From Planctomycetota bacterium (GTDB taxonomy: Bacteria; Planctomycetota; Phycisphaerae; Phycisphaerales; SM1A02), in the NCBI GenBank assembly GCA_009924765.1, contig RFQW01000060.1, forward strand, positions 1 to 7,869: a stretch of DNA of 7,869 nt, given 5' to 3'. The position numbers and the translations under genes were made by a program. Under the pieces are notes generated by a model, which did not search any database, was not told the origin of the DNA, and was given only the letters and a program-made list of their open reading frames with translations. The stretch's first letter is position 1. The number at the start of each line of letters is the position of its first letter. Shown in pieces: positions 5,521-7,869 of this stretch.

Positions 5521-7869
5521 TCACTTCTTCTTGCCGAACAGGTCGCCCAGCGCGCCGCCGATGCCCTTCTCGACGCCGTTGAGGATGTTGCCGCCTGCAC
5601 CCTTGGGCAGCTCGACTTCGGGGCTCACATCCATCTTCAGGTTGTTGGAACCGTCGAGCGGGCCCGTGAAGCTCACCTTCACCTGCACGGCCTGCTGGAT
5701 CGCGTCGTTGGACTTGCCAAGCGCGTTGTTGATGCTGCCGAGCACCTTGGCCATGCCGGGAATGCTCGCCATGACATTGGTCACGCTGCTTGCCGGATAG
5801 CGGATGGTGATGGGCTCGGCCACGGCGGGCGAGCGTCGGAGGTCGATGCGCGCGTCGCTCATCAGCGTCTGCTGCCAGCCGCTGTTGCCCAGACGACCCA
5901 CCTGCACCTTGAAGTCGCGGTAGGTCAGCACGCCCTGCGCGATCACGCCGTTCAGCGGCGAGATCAGGCCTGGAATCGTCTTGCCCTGCGAAGACTTGAC
6001 CAGATCCATGAGTCCCAGGAACTGCGAACTCTTCTCCATCTCCACTTCGCCGATGTCCACCGCGAAGTTGGCGTCCAGCTGCGCCATGTCCACCGGAATG
6101 CCCACGCGCGCGGCCGACACGGTGGCCTGAATCGGCCGACCGTTGGTTGTGCGCATGTCCGCCAGCAACGGGTTGACCGGCCGCAGGATGCGTGCGCGGA
6201 AATTGTCGTCGGGTTGCAGCGTCGCGGTGATGGGCGCATCGGGCGCCACGCTGAACACGCCATTCGACAGCCGGCCCACCGGCATCTGCACGGTGACCAG
6301 CGGGCTGGTGAAGGTGCCCTTGAAGAAGTCCTCCTGCGCCTTGCCGGACTTGCCGGTGAGGTCCACCGTGAACACGGGGCCCAGCATGTCGATGAGGTAG
6401 CCGTCCATGCCGGCGAGCTGATCCGCCACCGCGGTCGGGAAGTCCTTCACGTTCACCGCGGCGGCCACGCTGCCCTCACCGATGGCAAGCTGCTTCTGCG
6501 CGTTCAGCACATGCTTGGTCTCCAGCGACACGCGCATGGGCGCAGGCGCACTGCCCTGCGCCGACAGCGAACCCGTGAGCAGCACGCTGGTGGCCACGCC
6601 GCCCTGCGAGAGCAACTTGAGTTCGTTGGCGCCGAAATTGAGCGCAGGTCCCTTCTCGGGCTGCACCTTCCATGGTTCAAGCCGCACGAACACATCCAGG
6701 TTGGCGCCCTGCGCGAGCACCTGCGGCGTGCCTTGCGCGTTGGCAGGAAGCGTGCAGGCATTCACGGTGGCCGCAAGCGCCATCGCATCGCAACCCTTCA
6801 CGGGAAGATCGAACTGCTTGAGCAGCGACTGCACCACCGCCGGCGGCAACGTGGCCTGCAGCGTGCCCTTGGAGATGGTCAGCGTGCCGTCGTTGCCGCG
6901 CGAGCCCTGCACCTGCACGCCGATCGGATCAAGCGCGGCGTTCATGGCGAACGCCAGACCGCCCGTTCCACCGGCCACGTTCGCGGCGAAGGTGCGCTTG
7001 CCTTCCTTGCCCACCCACTCCGGCAACGCCTGCGACTGTCCCGCAAGCGACAGCACGCGGCGCATGTCCACATCGTCGGACTGCACGCTGGCCTTCCAGC
7101 CGTTCGCGACCGGCGTGTAGCTGCCGGTGATGGTGGCCAGCTTCGCGGTGGCGTCATGCGCCTCGGCGCTGAACCCGGCCGTTGCGCCCGGGCCGAAATC
7201 GAGCGGCCCCTTCAGCGAAGCCTTCACCGTTCGCAGACCCACGGGGGCCGACAGCCCCGGCACCGAGGCACACGCGACATCGTTCACCGCGACCTGCACC
7301 TCCGCGGGTGCCGCGCGATCCACCGGCACCTTCGCCTGCAACGCCACCGACTGCACATTGAGCGGGCCCACGCTGGGCACGGCCGGTGCATCAACGCTGG
7401 CAATTGCCACGGTGCCATCGAACAACTGCGGGCCGTTCGTGCCCGCAACGCCCTTGATCGAGATGCCCTGCACGCGAACCAGGCCCGCGCTCGGCACGGC
7501 ACTTGCACCCGCGGAAGCGAGCGTGATGGTGCCGTTGAACATGTTGGCACCCGTGAGGGACACCGCGCCCTTCACGTCCAGCGACTTCGCCTGCACCGTG
7601 CCTGCACCGGCCACGCCCGCCGCGTCGACGGCGGCGACGGTGAGCGCACCATCGAACAGGGTGGCTCCAACCGGATCGGCGACACCCTGCACCTGCACCT
7701 CGCGAACCTGCGCCACGCCGCACACGCCCTGCACCGATGCCACAGCGAGCGCGGGCACCTTCAACGACACCTGCAAGGGCTTCAGCTCCGGCGCACCTGC
7801 GATGACGGACTTGCGCGAAACCTGCACCGGCCCCGCCGTGAGCTGCACGGACGCCGGCGCGGACAACTG
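5521..7869 (-). CDS. large repetitive beta-rich protein, AsmA/TamB-like (partial, N-terminus off the right edge)
   Basis: The 783 visible codons run open from the right edge to a TGA at 5521-5523, so the start is outside the window; the in-frame TTG at 7866 is not taken as a start. I do not firmly recognise the family. The protein has alternating hydrophobic/polar beta-type stretches, many Gly, Ala, Val and few charged residues. Tandem 39-residue repeats lie at the visible N-terminal end. The part around 5750-6150 holds short amphipathic phrases (IPGLISPLNGVIAQGVLTY, RDFKVQVG, DARIDLRRSP), reminiscent of C-terminal parts of AsmA/TamB-type envelope proteins. It ends in a Gly-rich segment and GKKK. 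Four Cys are scattered in the visible part. If the likeness is right, it would span the periplasm and act in outer-membrane or lipid homeostasis. Function is unproven. It converges on nuoI with the hairpin between. Confidence 0.8.
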   Translation of the reverse strand, partial: QLSAPASVQLTAGPVQVSRKSVIAGAPELKPLQVSLKVPALAVASVQGVCGVAQVREVQVQGVADPVGATLFDGALTVAAVDAAGVAGAGTVQAKSLDVKGAVSLTGANMFNGTITLASAGASAVPSAGLVRVQGISIKGVAGTNGPQLFDGTVAIASVDAPAVPSVGPLNVQSVALQAKVPVDRAAPAEVQVAVNDVACASVPGLSAPVGLRTVKASLKGPLDFGPGATAGFSAEAHDATAKLATITGSYTPVANGWKASVQSDDVDMRRVLSLAGQSQALPEWVGKEGKRTFAANVAGGTGGLAFAMNAALDPIGVQVQGSRGNDGTLTISKGTLQATLPPAVVQSLLKQFDLPVKGCDAMALAATVNACTLPANAQGTPQVLAQGANLDVFVRLEPWKVQPEKGPALNFGANELKLLSQGGVATSVLLTGSLSAQGSAPAPMRVSLETKHVLNAQKQLAIGEGSVAAAVNVKDFPTAVADQLAGMDGYLIDMLGPVFTVDLTGKSGKAQEDFFKGTFTSPLVTVQMPVGRLSNGVFSVAPDAPITATLQPDDNFRARILRPVNPLLADMRTTNGRPIQATVSAARVGIPVDMAQLDANFAVDIGEVEMEKSSQFLGLMDLVKSSQGKTIPGLISPLNGVIAQGVLTYRDFKVQVGRLGNSGWQQTLMSDARIDLRRSPAVAEPITIRYPASSVTNVMASIPGMAKVLGSINNALGKSNDAIQQAVQVKVSFTGPLDGSNNLKMDVSPEVELPKGAGGNILNGVEKGIGGALGDLFGKKK
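7309..7659 (-). repeat. three tandem 39-codon repeats in the large protein
   Basis: Units at 7543-7659, 7426-7542 and 7309-7425 open with LFDGALTVAAVD, MFNGTITLASAG and LFDGTVAIASVD. The second and third share about 13 of their first 30 residues, including AVPS, a Gly and VQ at the same positions. A fourth, more diverged copy precedes them (VASVQGVCGVAQVREVQVQG, about 7684-7743), with a four-residue indel. Units alternate short beta-type strands with Gly/Ala turns, consistent with a repeated beta layer. More copies may lie past the right edge. Confidence 0.65.

Noticed and set aside
4872..5600. 242-residue minus-strand open frame across nuoI and the hairpin
   Set aside because: Antisense to nuoI, whose two ferredoxin motifs are intact, and it runs through the hairpin.
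7864..7866. TTG at 7866 as the true start of the large gene
   Set aside because: The frame remains open to the window edge and the repeat-like sequence seems to continue, so the gene is more likely cut off.
1..7869. A new defence, mobile or CRISPR-type system
   Set aside because: All genes but one have clear household roles; no direct-repeat array, transposase, integrase, toxin or nuclease motif was seen.

Overview
This is a GC-rich bacterial window dominated by energy-conservation genes. On the minus strand, from about 4848 down to the left edge, lies most of an F1Fo ATP synthase operon in the order atpZ, atpI-like, atpB (a), atpE (c), atpF (b), atpH (delta), atpA (alpha, C-terminus off the edge). 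Spacing is tight: the first three genes overlap and the later gaps are 19 to 87 bases. The gamma, beta and epsilon genes should follow beyond position 1. Key residues are intact: P-loop GDRKTGKT and the arginine finger in alpha, Arg232 in subunit a, and Glu89 in subunit c. Together they indicate a working, proton-coupled enzyme.

On the plus strand, diverging from atpZ across only 41 bases, is a lone nuoI gene (4890-5447). It encodes the 2x[4Fe-4S] subunit of NADH:quinone oxidoreductase (complex I), and no other nuo gene is next to it. It is followed at once by a long near-perfect hairpin (5459-5517). That hairpin separates nuoI from a convergent minus-strand gene (5521 to beyond 7869). This last gene encodes a large, beta-strand-rich, repetitive protein that I do not firmly recognise; its overall look is that of an AsmA/TamB-like envelope protein.

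Taxonomy is an inference. High GC, an atpZ-atpI-a-c-b-delta-alpha order, a c subunit with a signal peptide, a nuoI detached from its operon and a huge repetitive envelope-type protein suggest Planctomycetota, perhaps Phycisphaerae. No feature is strictly diagnostic.

Functionally, complex I (NuoI) generates and ATP synthase consumes the proton motive force, so their head-to-head placement could allow joint expression. I see no phage, CRISPR, tRNA, rRNA or insertion-sequence gene and no evidence of a new multi-gene system. The points worth a second look are small-scale: RNA hairpins on both sides of atpE, a His-rich tail on subunit a, a signal peptide on subunit c, the 41-base divergent spacer, the strand-asymmetric hairpin after nuoI, and tandem 39-residue repeats in the large protein.
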